A DNA stretch of 64,000 nt from Oidiodendron maius Zn (GCA_000827325.1 KN832883.1:1095563-1159562), one strand, 5' to 3'; shown: positions 36,088 to 47,633, counted from the first letter of the stretch. The notes: generated from the letters alone by a model not told the origin. Numbers and translations: made by a program.

Positions 36088-37282
36088 TTATCTTAGTAGC
36101 TCCAATACTTTCATAGCATAATTGGGCTTACCGCAAAAGATGTCAATGGCGTTAAAAATAATGGTACCAATTAAGACCAAAGATAAGACCTGACCGAAGC
36201 CCATGCGTCCCTCATCGCCCTGAATGTTTATCTGATTCCAGCGCCGTATTGTGATCACATCAAATGTGTTCCAAATATTGAACAAGACATACACACACCA
36301 AGCCGCTGGCCAATAACAATCACCGTAAGACCAGACTGAGAGCCATAGAACAAAGACAAACCAAAAACCTCTGGAAATTGATACCAAAGCAACATTAGAA
36401 ATTGCTCCAAGCCACTGCAGGTATGTGGACTGCGAGGTGATTTCATGCAGTTTTTTTTGCGAATTCTCGTAACAAGTCTTAAGCTTGTCGCTGACACCTC
36501 CAACTATATTAAAATACCAGTCATTGAGTTTCCTGGTCTTTGGGAAGGTAGCTGATAATATAGCGATACAGAACAGTGCGAGCCCAGCCATCCAGGGAAT
36601 GGGGGATGAGCCATCTTCGTACCGATCACAAGGACCTCCGTCATCAAGCCAGTTGTTCTCTTCTCGCACAATGATATACCCTTGAAATGACAAGCCAAGA
36701 ATGCAGCTGCAAAGGATAGTCACCCGCCGGACCGTGATGCGAAGGTCGGCCTTTGAGTTGAAATCCAAGAAGTCGACTCGACCAGTCCAGAATGAATTGA
36801 GAGTGAGCCACCAATACCCAATAACGAGATCCTCATGATAATAGTCGATAGAACCAATCTGGGCCCAGCCAGCCGTTATGATACCAATACCCGTGACCGC
36901 TTGCAAGTCGCATAGTGGGCCAAGGAGTTTCTTACACTTCTTTGCAACAATGAAAAAGCGTTGCGTACTAAGATCTGATTTCAAAACCGGTTTTCGCTGG
37001 CCGTCCTCAGCCACTCTTTTCCCTCTGTCTCTTGGGCGGAGAATGTATCGCTTGTGCGGATGCCGCAAACCATCAAGCACCTCATAAACGGCTAGCACTC
37101 CGGCCACAAAGACTGTAATCCAAGAAATCGCGACGAAAGATGACAGTACCTGCAAATTTATTAGTACTGCTTGTTTTGTTCATGCTTCAGCGGCAACAGA
37201 CTCCAAGTCCACCGATTTCGGGATCAGGGTCTACATCTGTTTTGCAAATAGAATTTGGCGGGTACCATGGTTTCAGACCCAT
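36088..37282 (-). CDS. Fungal multi-pass membrane protein of unknown function
   Basis: Exons 37282-37202 and 37149-36088; 380 aa. The first exon encodes MGLKPWYPPN and DPDPEIGGLG; the 52-bp intron (donor GTCTGT, branch TACTAAT, acceptor TTGCAG) joins GGLG to VLSSFVAISWITVF. About seven hydrophobic segments follow, near residues 28-48, 108-122, 165-185, 212-228, 270-300 and 340-362. The extracellular-type PPN...DPDxxGxG opening followed by a first helix, and the CDLQAVTGIGIITAGWAQ stretch, are shared by a large ascomycete family that I know only as hypothetical membrane proteins. Function unknown. It ends with cytosolic or lumenal basic and polar residues (NYAMKVLELLR). Confidence 0.78.
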
Positions 37283-38646
37283 AGTTGCGTTCCGTATACG
37301 TTCGTAGGAGTAGTAATATTAACAGTTAATGAGAATAGTACTTCAACCCTACTTAGGTATGGCGATGTGTCTTTATTAAAGCTCGCCCTCAGTTCCTCGC
37401 TAATACGCTCAGCTTTCCCGTCCACCGCCACATTTTGGTGGCATTTACTAAAGTAGCCAATCTACGGCGCCGACAACGATCAGATGAGTACAGCCACCAG
37501 AAAAAAAAAGCAAGATTTCAAGATTGCCTGGCGCCATAAATTTATAGTACCTCGGGGAAACGGAAATATGAATAGGCTTCTATATTGTCACCTTTAAGAC
37601 ACTCGCCCCGAAGAATAAAAACAGGTACAATCTCGTAGAACATCAACTAGTACTAGATTAAGGAATACAACCGAGTAGCTTTGTTGTTGTGTGTAGTTAC
37701 CCTATGGATCTTACTGGATCTAAGATAGTTAAATTATACACTGCAACAAATATCTCATAAATTTTCAACAGTGTACTGCTATCATATCTCCAGATCAAAC
37801 AAAACTCAAGACTGTCTTCTTTGACTTTATAGGACCATGTTTCGACTGGCACAGCAGTATAGTCCGGTCTTTGCCCTCCTTGATTCCTAGCACTACAGTG
37901 TCTAAGCTTGCACTCAAATAGCGTAAAGAGTACTCTATAGATAATAGTAAATGTATCAGTTAGAATCTTTAGCCTAAGGATATCGATCAAACTCTTGTGT
38001 GTATACTTGAAGTTATACTCAACTGATTCCCCAACTGCCTGGCTTACTTTAATAGTGATATCAAGACATAAATAATTGAAGTATAGCACTCTTAGTATAC
38101 TTGGCTAGAGGTTTAAAAGGCAATATAGAGTGTCTAAGAACTTAGCCTTAAAACTTTTATTTATATAAACAGCACAACTTGTCTATAGCTTGATCCCACT
38201 TGCTCTTTAAAGTTGAATTTTAATATATTATTTTCTAGTTAGTTATTAGGTATATACAAACCTAGTCTGGATATATAAGAAAACATTACAACTTATCAAG
38301 CTTGGAGTAGAGGAGGTTATAATAGTTGTAGTGTATTTATATGGTTTGTAAGGGGTCCAGAAGAGTGCGATATAGACTATTTATATCCGTCAATGGACTG
38401 ACAATATATACAAGGATATAGAGAAAGTTAAAACAGAGTTTAATACATTTTTGGATGGTATAGAAGAACTCCCTACTGTAATTGCAAAGATATAAATTCA
38501 AGAGCAAGAGATAAACAGACAATCTCGGCCGTGATAGTTCTGCAGTCATATCAAAAGCAGGCCAGAAACTCACCAACCACAAATACAATGCTAACGAATA
38601 AAAAACCTCAGTTTTGAACTGTGTTGATTATGCTTTCATTTTTCAA
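37283..38646. other. Intergenic, AT-rich, unidentified relic
   Basis: A minus-strand frame at 37697-38089 (130 codons, containing RHCSARNQGGQRPDYTAV and KEDSLEFCLIWRYDSS) and another at 38337-38588 look partly protein-like but AT-rich. They may be pieces of a decayed repeat. I could not place either in a family. Confidence 0.4.
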
Positions 38647-40442
38647 TTAAAAACAATTTATAACTTCCTGTGCCTCGAGGAGCTGGAGATAAACACCTAC
38701 ATGAAATGATTAGCTATCAGAGAGATAAGCAGAGAGAATAAGATGTACCTGCAGCATTCCACCTAGCATCCATTGCAAGAAATGTCTCTCTCAGGTACTT
38801 CACAGTCTTAGATGATTTTGACGTTTTTCGACTCAAGCGCATGTTTGCCCTACAAATATGGTACGCAAAAAATAGGCCCCATGGCGGCATATCCTCGGGG
38901 TTGCGACATGAGAAGCATTGTTTTTCAACTAGGTTTGTATGTATCCTCTCTGTGATTTGTTGAACGACGACTCTTGCATGCTGACATCGGTCCTTATCAG
39001 CTCTGCTTACACAATCAGAGTAAAGCCAAGGCGTATAAAGAGCAACAAGAGTGCTATATAGGAATTGTTAGAAAAGTTCAAGAGCAAGGTAGGCAGACAT
39101 GCCTGTAAGCAAATGTGATTTGATCATAGTCTGGTAAGTCCAAGTCTAGTGAAGCAGTAATCATTGACTGAAGGGTCCGATCCAATTGTATCCAGATGTT
39201 GTCATGTATCGCCATGTCACCAGAGACATGGTGCAGAACTTGGCCCAACAATCTCGCGGCTTGGCATAATAAGGCAAATTTACTCATGTGATCAGTCATC
39301 GGCGAAGATAACGTAAAGGAATCATCTAACCGGACAATCTAAGGCCTTCATAAGCACGCAGAAAACTACCGAGAGTATTGAAACCTACCCCTTGGTCCCA
39401 AGCTGCGTCGTCTGCCGGTAGAAGGTCATCTAATCCAGGATCCGCTGTCGAAAACGGTCTCCCGGGGCAGCCTATACTCACAAACCTATAACAGTTATTA
39501 ATATACAATCAGGTGTAGTAGTCACAAGAGCAGATTGAAGGTGAAACGGAGTGGGAAGCGCACCGGTCTAAAATTATAATTGCCCACCAAACTCTCCTCC
39601 TCTCCTCGACCTCAACTAAAGTGAGGACTCTTCGTGTATTCATTGCTCCACTAATATTAATACCAAGAGCATGCGCGTACCGGGCACATGCACCAATAGA
39701 CAAGTATGCTGCAGGGTATATAGCATGTCCAAGTTCGTAGAGAGCTAAAAGCACTCCAGCCTGTAAAACCGGGATAGAAAAGTGATTAGAGCCTTCAACT
39801 TCGAGGTAGAAATGCTTAGTAGCATGATACATGGCGGTCCGAGGATTCCGCGGACTTGTAGGGGGTAGCGTTGTAATGAGCTTGAGGGCGAGTAAGAGAA
39901 GGGCAGCGTCTGGTCGAGATTGGAACGACGGCCGCAGGTAGAATTCATGGAAACGTTTTTTAGATATAAAAGGCATCCATGAATGTATATGTTCGAAGAA
40001 TTTAGACGCAGTGATGCGAATTTCATTCACATCTCCCAGCAGATGCAGAATGTGTGTTGGGACGGGAGTAGCGACTTGAGAGATTTCAACCTGCCCATGC
40101 TGTAAGATGATAGGATCCAAGAACAACATGGTTGGAAAGTCAATGGATTGGACTTCCGCCTGCTCGTCATTGACAGGCAAGCCATACCGCAGTCGGTCGG
40201 ATGGAGATACGGGATTACAATTTTGTTCTGGGGTACTGTAGCTGCATGCCAAATTCCTCCTATTCCCATTGCTGTGAGTCCAGCTGCAGCGGGACAGTGT
40301 GATAAGATATGATAGAATCAACTCACTTAGAGCACAACGAGCATTTAGGAAGTGCCTTGTTGCATTTCTTCTTCCGTGCCTTACATGAAGAACACACTTG
40401 CCGTGTTTGATCGCGACTAGTGTCACTTTTACGTGTTTTCAT
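38647..40442 (-). CDS. Zn2Cys6 fungal transcription factor, six exons, one GC-AG intron
   Basis: Exons 40442-40327, 40259-39564, 39485-39370, 39325-39103, 39053-38749 and 38696-38647; 501 aa. Zinc cluster cysteines are at 17, 20, 27, 34, 37 and 44, completed by a 67-bp intron inside the cluster. The body includes FFEHIHSWMPFISKKRFHEF and VWWAIIILDRFVSIG, and the tail is AAGVYLQLLEAQEVINCF. Intron 4 (39054-39102) has a GC donor (AG|GCATGT) with TCTAAC branch and TATAG acceptor; only this splice joins ITFAY to STLVALYTPWLYSDC in frame. Paralogue of the regulator at 3483-5161. Divergent from the dehydrogenase at 40955 across 512 bp, which could share its promoter. Confidence 0.85.
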
Positions 40443-40954
40443 GATGGGGAAGGATGATGGCTGGCCACTGTCCAGCTGTACTAGTCAGGTTGTAATAGGT
40501 ACACGGAGTTGGGGACGTGAATTTGGATGAAGGAAATGGTAATGCGAAGAGGGTGTAGTGCGAATGGAATGAATGTGAGCCGCCACTTTGAGCGTATTAA
40601 AATAATTAGTCGCGGCCAATATTCGCGGCCGACAGGCGGCCGCCAGTAGCCGACAATGGCCAAGATGGCGGAAATCAGCTGTAATTGTTAATGTAGTCTA
40701 GAAATACTAGTCTCCTATTCTATTAATTTATTCTGTAAGACAGGGATTATTTCTGGCCTGATAGATGGGCAATTTAATGTATATATGGCTCATTATGGGT
40801 GCTGAAGTGGACTTAATACCTATTTATACATGAATACGCTGCTCCCCATTAACTTTCCTTCTTTATCCTTATCACAAAAGAGTCATCAGGAGCCTACTCG
40901 TTTTACCGTCATCCATTAATAGAGAATCTACTTGAATCACAATCACTTGCCAAC
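40443..40954. promoter_or_regulatory. Divergent intergenic promoter region
   Basis: 512 bp between the start codons of the zinc-cluster regulator (minus) and the dehydrogenase gene (plus). It contains CGGCCG-rich sequence around 40610-40650 (GTCGCGGCCAATATTCGCGG and nearby CGGC triplets), the kind of triplet zinc-cluster proteins bind. Autoregulation or control of the divergent gene is possible but untested. Confidence 0.45.
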
Positions 40955-41961
40955 ATGAGTCGATATGCTGCCAGTCATGCAATCCTCGAGGCGCTGGGGA
41001 CACAAGACCAACCGCCCTAGAAATTATTCACGACGAATCCCTCAATGGTAAACTAGTTGGTAAAGTAATTGTCATTACTGGTGCCACCGCCGGAATTGGC
41101 ATTGAGACGGCACGAGCATTGTCTGCGACAGGAGCCACCTTGTTTTTAACTGCCCGCGATGTAGAAAAGGCCAAGCTTGCTCTTGTTGGAGTTCTGGAAC
41201 CGGATCGTGTTTCGTTAATCCAGATGGACAATGCATCTTTCGCAAGCATTCGGGCTGCTGCGGCATTCATCCTTGAAAAATCGAATAATCAAGTCAATAT
41301 ACTGGTGAATAATGCCAGCATTCTGGGAATTGAGGATCTCAGGCTCACCGAAGATGGCCATGAGATACACTTTGCAACAAATCACCTAGGTCATTTCCTC
41401 CTATTCCAGCTTCTGAAACCTGCCCTGCTTGCCAGCTCAACTATCGATTTTCACTCTAGAGTTACAATCGTTGCGTCCACAGCTCATCGCGCCTGGATTC
41501 TTAATGAAAGTGACAACTATAATTTTCAAAAAGGGGGATATCAATATGGGCTGGCATATGCGAATTCGAAGCTTGCCAATATCTACATGGCAAACGAACT
41601 AGACCGCCGCTATGGTCACAAAGGACTTCATGCAACTAGCCTCCACCCCGGCGCAATTAATACAACCCTGTCTAGACACCTGGGAAGCGAATTTGTGGAG
41701 AAGATTATGAGCGATGAAAAGGTTCTCAAAACCATGAAATCGCCTGAGCAGGGAGCTGCTACAACTGTTCTTGCCGCAGTTGGGAAGGAATGGGAGAATA
41801 AAGGGGGAAAGTATCTAGAGGACTGTGATGAAGCAAAACGTGGTGAAGATGACAATGACGTTTTTGGGGTTGGGTATGTTCGCCAGACTTATGACCGAAA
41901 AAATGAAGGACGCCTATGGAAAGACTCTCTGAAGATTGTGGGAATGGAAGATGACATGTAA
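40955..41961 (+). pseudogene. Short-chain dehydrogenase with one N-terminal frameshift
   Basis: From ATG 40955 the frame (MSRYAASHA) ends at a TAG (41020-41022). A second frame, open from just before GDTRPTALEIIHDESL, carries the whole enzyme to 41961. One missing base near 40981 explains the break. Domain motifs are good: VITGATAGIG (cofactor), NHLGHFLLFQLLKPALL, the catalytic YANSK, and SLHPGAINTTLSRHLG. NNAG is changed to NNAS. Without the upstream start, no in-frame Met precedes the Rossmann glycine motif, so the protein is functional only if this is a sequencing error. Total would be about 335 aa, normal for retinol-dehydrogenase-like SDRs. Substrate unknown. Confidence 0.8.
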
Positions 41962-42221
41962 TAGTGTTAGTCTAGAATATTGAGCACAGCTAAATCTATA
42001 TTTTATCCTTCCTTCTCCAGTAATAGAGTACGAAGTCAGAAATGAGCTAATATTCGCATGTTATTTTAGAAGTCGTTTCGGAATATAATATCCAGTTAGT
42101 GACATATCAAGGAGTTGTATAGGGGCTGACTTAATTATTATTAAAGAAAGATATAGAATATCTTGAGCAGAGGCCAGGTTAATGCGCAGGTTGTAGTCGG
42201 ATATCAAGGTGAAACTCAGTT
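41962..42221. other. Intergenic, start of a solo Copia-type LTR
   Basis: Short AT-rich region. From about 42165 it matches the LTR at 53690 (CTTGAGC(A/G)GAGG, CAGGTTAATGCGCAGGTTGTAG). Confidence 0.55.
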
Positions 42222-42405
42222 ATATTGACTATTGAGTGATGCAGAGACAACTATCGAACACAGCTACACTAGAGTAAGGACCCCTTTATATCGACCTATT
42301 TAGTCTCTTACCGACTCATATAAATCCTCTGAATCCTGGATCCTTAATCCTGAAGGATGTGTAGTATATGCTTGAGGTCCTAGTCAATATAAATTCACGT
42401 CTAAT
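42165..42405 (-). repeat. Solo Copia-type LTR next to the GH7 gene
   Basis: Matches the LTR at 53690-53985 over most of its length: the GCGCAGGTTGTAGT(C/T)GGATA block, GATGCAGAGACAACTA, CCCCTTTATAT(C/A)GAC and CTTGAGG(T/C)CCTAGTCAAT. On the minus strand it contains TATATAAAGGGG, a likely LTR promoter. It lacks the hairpin insertion found in the 53.7-kb copy. No internal retrotransposon sequence adjoins it. Confidence 0.75.
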
Positions 42406-43073
42406 ATATTTGTGAGTGTATGCGCGGAATCACTTGTCAGCGGTATATAATATAATGAAGCAAGGCCGACCTGTTAAATGCTTTCGTGTATAATTTTAAT
42501 ATATGGACTATATACACTTCTTTAATATATACTGTGCTGTTTAATTTGCTATGTACAATTATAGGACTTTGACGTTGAAATATGTAAACCCTTAGAGACA
42601 TTGCGAGTAGTATGGGTTCTGCACCTGACAAGTGTAGGGAGATGCACAAACGGTAGGGCCACTGTAGCCTATTCCTCCACATTGACCCCAATGAGTCTGC
42701 GTTGGCCCAGAAGGCGCCGTCGTAGTTGTAGTATGAACTGTTGAAGTTGCCTTTGTCGTCGTCGTTGTCGTTGTTGTCTTCGTTACCGACGAGCTGGAAC
42801 TCGAACTAACAGGCTTGCTTCCAGTGGACCCAATGTCCCCCCACTTGATGTTCCCGAAGGTCACTGAGGTACCTGGGTCATCTGCCTCAATAGTCGCAGG
42901 ATTTCCTGCAGTGCTACTGCAAGGGCCAGAGTTTCCACTATCAAGCCAGTTCATAAATTGACCGTTGTCGTTCCATATGCTGAAGACAAGTACCATTCCT
43001 CGGCCAAGTGCCTCTCCCATTGTTGTGAGGCCTCCTAGCGAGCCAGCAACCGAGTCTGCTGCTGTGCAGAAAG
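42222..43073. repeat. Exact 852-bp duplicate of 43094-43945 (probable assembly artefact)
   Basis: Every line compared between 42222-43073 and 43094-43945 is identical, and the two copies lie either side of a 20-N gap. The left copy includes the LTR and the last 161 codons of the GH7 gene (to GCAGAAAG). This is what two overlapping contig ends look like when a scaffolder places them side by side without merging. The partial GH7 frame at 42592-43073 should not be counted as a gene. Confidence 0.9.
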
Positions 43074-43093
43074 NNNNNNNNNNNNNNNNNNNN
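43074..43093. other. Assembly gap, 20 N
   Basis: Placeholder gap between two identical 852-bp stretches. The true distance is probably negative (overlap). Confidence 0.98.
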
Positions 43094-43463
43094 ATATTGA
43101 CTATTGAGTGATGCAGAGACAACTATCGAACACAGCTACACTAGAGTAAGGACCCCTTTATATCGACCTATTTAGTCTCTTACCGACTCATATAAATCCT
43201 CTGAATCCTGGATCCTTAATCCTGAAGGATGTGTAGTATATGCTTGAGGTCCTAGTCAATATAAATTCACGTCTAATATATTTGTGAGTGTATGCGCGGA
43301 ATCACTTGTCAGCGGTATATAATATAATGAAGCAAGGCCGACCTGTTAAATGCTTTCGTGTATAATTTTAATATATGGACTATATACACTTCTTTAATAT
43401 ATACTGTGCTGTTTAATTTGCTATGTACAATTATAGGACTTTGACGTTGAAATATGTAAACCC

Positions 43464-44942
43464 TTAGAGACATTGCGAGTAGTATGGGTTCTGCACCTGA
43501 CAAGTGTAGGGAGATGCACAAACGGTAGGGCCACTGTAGCCTATTCCTCCACATTGACCCCAATGAGTCTGCGTTGGCCCAGAAGGCGCCGTCGTAGTTG
43601 TAGTATGAACTGTTGAAGTTGCCTTTGTCGTCGTCGTTGTCGTTGTTGTCTTCGTTACCGACGAGCTGGAACTCGAACTAACAGGCTTGCTTCCAGTGGA
43701 CCCAATGTCCCCCCACTTGATGTTCCCGAAGGTCACTGAGGTACCTGGGTCATCTGCCTCAATAGTCGCAGGATTTCCTGCAGTGCTACTGCAAGGGCCA
43801 GAGTTTCCACTATCAAGCCAGTTCATAAATTGACCGTTGTCGTTCCATATGCTGAAGACAAGTACCATTCCTCGGCCAAGTGCCTCTCCCATTGTTGTGA
43901 GGCCTCCTAGCGAGCCAGCAACCGAGTCTGCTGCTGTGCAGAAAGGTTCTGTTATGGAGTCATCTCCACTAAAGCCAGAAGACGAAGAAGCCACTGCATT
44001 TGCGATAACTTTTCCATTCTGGGTATAGATCCGACGGATCTCAGTGAGCGTTCCGCTTGTAGTCCCATCGTTTGTCACAAACTGCGTGGTAACTGTGAAA
44101 GTTTTTGTTGTATCAACGGTCAATCCAGCTCCATAATACGTTTCGTTTCCTAGTGCGTAGGGGTTGAATCCACAGCCATCTTTATCACACACTCCACTAG
44201 ATCCGCATGCCGAGCCTGTACAACCGTAGACACTTTCAACGCTGCATGGATGTGGGGTTAGAGCTGTAGCCTCTGAGTTTGCTTCCCAGAGATCCATCTC
44301 GTTACAACATGAGCCAACACCAGCCGTATTCACAGAACCATTGAACCATGTGCCAGTACCGCACTGAGCATCACAGTAGCCGGAGCCATACGAGGCTCCC
44401 GCCGGATTATACTGGCTCCGACCACCAGAAGCGTTCATTTCGGAGAGGTACAGCGCACCATTCTCTCCACAGGGCAAATTGGCAACGTTCACATCGAAGC
44501 TGATCTCTTGTCCAAGGAGCTGGAGCATCTCGTACTCGGTTCCAGCAGGATTTAAGATGTATGTACGTGGAGAAGCGTTGCTCACTGTACCGTCACTTGT
44601 AACATACTGGGTCATGGTTACAGAGCTGCCTGATGCTGAAATCCCAAGGCCAGTGTAGTTCGCCGGGGCAATTTCGCAGTTGGCATAACATTCTGCTTCA
44701 GTCCCACAGAGAGTTGAGCTTACGCCGGAAGATGTGGTGCACGAGGTGCTGCTGTTAATTTGATGAATCCAATGGTATGACCAATCGACAACGATAGAGG
44801 TTTGTTGCTCAACACATCCTCCCGAGGTCGTGCACTTCCATGTTGGAAAGGGGACGACATTGTCGGGTACTGGGGCTTGCTGGGCTCTGGCCAAACGAAG
44901 AACAGTGGCGGCCACCGCAAGGGTAGCATAAAAGACGGCCAT
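43464..44942 (-). CDS. GH7 endo-beta-1,4-glucanase (EG I/Cel7B-like) with CBM1
   Basis: Single exon, 492 aa. A signal peptide ([20 protein letters not shown]) precedes the GH7 domain. The catalytic block is [12 protein letters not shown] (Glu about 213, Asp about 215, Glu about 218). [16 protein letters not shown] and [15 protein letters not shown] are family blocks. The stretch [20 protein letters not shown] matches Trichoderma EG I better than Cel7A, and the loops that cover the tunnel in cellobiohydrolases appear short, favouring an endoglucanase. A Ser/Thr-rich linker leads to a C-terminal CBM1 ([17 protein letters not shown]...YYSQCL, residues about 457-492). It cuts internal beta-1,4 bonds in cellulose outside the cell. 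A GH6 gene lies upstream on the same strand. Confidence 0.95.
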   Translation of the reverse strand: MAVFYATLAVAATVLRLARAQQAPVPDNVVPFPTWKCTTSGGCVEQQTSIVVDWSYHWIHQINSSTSCTTSSGVSSTLCGTEAECYANCEIAPANYTGLGISASGSSVTMTQYVTSDGTVSNASPRTYILNPAGTEYEMLQLLGQEISFDVNVANLPCGENGALYLSEMNASGGRSQYNPAGASYGSGYCDAQCGTGTWFNGSVNTAGVGSCCNEMDLWEANSEATALTPHPCSVESVYGCTGSACGSSGVCDKDGCGFNPYALGNETYYGAGLTVDTTKTFTVTTQFVTNDGTTSGTLTEIRRIYTQNGKVIANAVASSSSGFSGDDSITEPFCTAADSVAGSLGGLTTMGEALGRGMVLVFSIWNDNGQFMNWLDSGNSGPCSSTAGNPATIEADDPGTSVTFGNIKWGDIGSTGSKPVSSSSSSSVTKTTTTTTTTKATSTVHTTTTTAPSGPTQTHWGQCGGIGYSGPTVCASPYTCQVQNPYYSQCL

Positions 44943-46017
44943 ATTGGAGCGGCAAGTCAGATATTACGCACTCTGAAGCCAGGGAAAAGGTATGGTCCTT
45001 TCTCAATCTACTGATAAGGCCTTTGGGGTATTTATACCTAAGTTTGAAGAATTGTGAGCTACAAGTTAATAGATTGGTTTCGGATGTCATCTATTTGCGG
45101 GCTTCCATCACTAGTGTCGCCGAAAATACAGGGTACTACCATGGAGTATTATGCTTGTTCCCGGCCCAAGCAAATTTCAGATGCATCTTACGAGGCTATA
45201 ATGTCTAAAGATCTAGCCAAGGCCTATATTTCGGCCCGGTGGCCCGAGTAGATGGTTTTAGAGAATGATACCAGCCGGGATCTGACGCCACTTTTCGGGC
45301 AAGCTTCGCCAGAAGGAAACATCCGGCGGGTGATGAGCGGGTTAATGGCGAAGGCACTGGATCTGTTGCTTGTACAGTTGTACGATACTGAAGTTGATCA
45401 ATCAATCAGCCAGTCCTGTAGATACATCCAAAATTCTACATATTTACCTAGAAGAGATCAGGGTAGAATGCGAGAGCCGGTGAGTGGCGTAGTACCCGAG
45501 ACGGACCACATGATAACGATAGGAGGAATATCTTCGGCGGTCACTAATGTCTGGATGGCAACCAGGAATCTAGATCCACGGCATTTCGGAGATGAAAAGC
45601 CAAGGGGATTATCCGTTCACCCTGGCCGGAAAATCCAGGGGTTCTGTAGCTCCTATTCTGATTTCCCCGCACCCCACATGGTCCTTGAATACACATGAAA
45701 CACGTGCGGCAAATCGTAGCAAATAGGGATACAATGCTCTTGCTGCACTGTGCCCTTTGATTTGGCGTCTTCCAGAGTCTCTAACATGAACCTTGCAGAT
45801 CCCTCGTCATAGTTCAGTTTCAGGAAGGAGATCAATTTGCCCTATTATGTACTATATTTCGAGAAAAATGTCCAGGTTTTATTTAAGTGATAAATTGGAT
45901 GCTTAATATGTACTAAAAAGAAGTTGCAACTATATATTCAACTGTATCTGCGAATAATTTCACTACACCTCATTTCTCGAAATAGAATCTTAAAACGTAA
46001 TGAAGCTTCCAACGAGC
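44943..46017. other. Promoter region of the GH7 gene and 3' flank of GH6
   Basis: About 1.07 kb. Minus-strand TATA box at 45029-45036. The frame at 45252-45698 (148 codons) has no recognisable motif, codon bias or splice partner, and I do not accept it as a gene. Confidence 0.6.
45029..45036 (-). promoter_or_regulatory. TATA box of the GH7 gene
   Basis: TATAAATA on the minus strand, 87-94 bp upstream of the GH7 start codon, a usual distance in highly expressed fungal cellulase genes. Confidence 0.6.
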
Positions 46018-47633
46018 TTAGAACGAAGGGTTTGCATTTGTCAGGAGCTGGACAAAGTATGCCTAAATCGTGTCAGTACCGAAGGGTGGGAAAGGCGCTT
46101 AAGAAAGTGTTACCTGGAACCAGGAACCAGCTTCCGGAGCAGGCTGGAGGGCATCGGAATAACCGCAGTGGTAGTCGTAGCGCGGGGATGAGCTATTGGA
46201 AGTCCCATCACATTCTCCTCCCGGCTTGACCCAGACGAACGCATCTTCTAGCGAGTCCCCGGTGTTTGTGGTTGGTCGCACGCCGAAACCTGTGTTAATT
46301 ACATTGCACCAATCGCCCCACGCATTTTGGCTGGTTGGCTGAACACCATTGCGAGCTAGTTGCTTTCATGAGCCTAGAGACAAGAAGAGTATCCGAGAAA
46401 ACTTACAAACGTCGGTAATGAAATGAGCCGGGAATCCTTGTTGTTCAAGTAGAGGAGCCAAATTATTCACATATAGCATTTCATCATAATTCGAATCTCC
46501 CGAAGTGTATGATGGAGCAGAAGCAAGATTCCAACCGTTGTAGTTAGCAACATTTGTGGCAAGCCCTCGGACAGCCGCTGGGCTCGACGCATTTTTGTAC
46601 ACTTGACCAAATAATTGCGCTGCTGGCCCAATGTTTAACGACCATCCAAGCCAACCAGCATGACCAGCATCAATATACATCGCCACATTAGGAAGATTAA
46701 GGTGGATTAGTGCGTAGTTGACGCATTGATAGTAGGCTGCCTGAGCCTCGGCGCATTTCTGCACACTCAAGTTGGTAACCATGTTAGCCAAGCTATCAGG
46801 CTCTAAAAAAATGTCTTAGTAAAGTTCTGAAATACAATCAAGGAGCTGGTTACCAATGACAAGTACGACCTGAGTCGACGAGTAAGTCTTAAGTGCAGCG
46901 ACGATGGAGTCGATATACTGCTCATATAGCGCAATACCATTATCGGCGACAGAATACTCTCCATTTGAAGCAGCAGCAGCACAATCACGATCAGGAAGAT
47001 CGTACACGACACCCGTGCCAATATATGGAGGATTTGCGCCGGCACTATTTTTGGCAGCGATGCTTGCTAAGTAACTCTCAAAGACAGGTACCTTGGCGGC
47101 TGTGTCCCTAAAAATCTATGAATCAACTACTCTGCAAAGGCTTCAGAAACTTACATCCAGAAAAATGTTCCAACCTGCGCAACTGCAGATGCCTTGGTAG
47201 CGAGAGTTCCAGTAAGCGACGGAATCGCTGAGGCGGAGATCTCGGACGCATAGTACGGATCGGGAAAGAATTGATGTCCAGAGAAAGGATTGCCTGACGC
47301 CGTTACAGTTGTTGTTGCACTAGATACGGAGCTAACTTTTGTAGAGGTGGTCAGAGTCGTCGGAGTCGAACTTGTTTGTGAAGTGCTCGCCGCCGTGGTC
47401 GTAACCTGAGTGCCGGGCAAGCATTGAGAATACCACGGGTTACTGTAAGTGCAAACGTATCCAGAGACACAAGTGGTAGGTCCAGTCCAACCATTACCGC
47501 CGCCTATGAATCGTTAGTGATTGGAATTATTATGACTGAGCTGGAGCGACCAACATTGCCCCCAGGCTGTTTGTTGAGCCTGTGCTGTTGCCGCAATAGC
47601 AACAGCACTAAGGAGAGTCTTTTTAACAGCCAT
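46018..47633 (-). CDS. GH6 cellobiohydrolase II with N-terminal CBM1
   Basis: Exons 47633-47555, 47503-47155, 47107-46854, 46802-46407, 46355-46114 and 46062-46018; 454 aa. A signal peptide ([17 protein letters not shown]) precedes a CBM1 ([15 protein letters not shown]...YSQCLPG, residues about 20-57), then a Ser/Thr linker and the GH6 domain. Catalytic and signature blocks: [18 protein letters not shown] (acid Asp near 182), [53 protein letters not shown] and [14 protein letters not shown]. The end reads [17 protein letters not shown]. Introns are 47-51 bp; intron 1 splits the first cellulose-binding cysteine region. The enzyme releases cellobiose from non-reducing chain ends. Tandem with the GH7 gene, 1.07 kb apart. 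Confidence 0.95.

Noticed and set aside
37697-38588. Possible gene on the minus strand
   Set aside because: Two AT-rich frames with partial protein-like sequence could not be joined or assigned; kept only as an unidentified relic.
42592-43122. Second, partial GH7 gene
   Set aside because: It is part of the 852-bp exact duplicate next to the gap and runs into N bases; treated as an assembly artefact.
45252-45698. 148-codon frame in the GH7 promoter
   Set aside because: No motif, no splice partner, and placed where the promoter of a highly expressed cellulase is expected.
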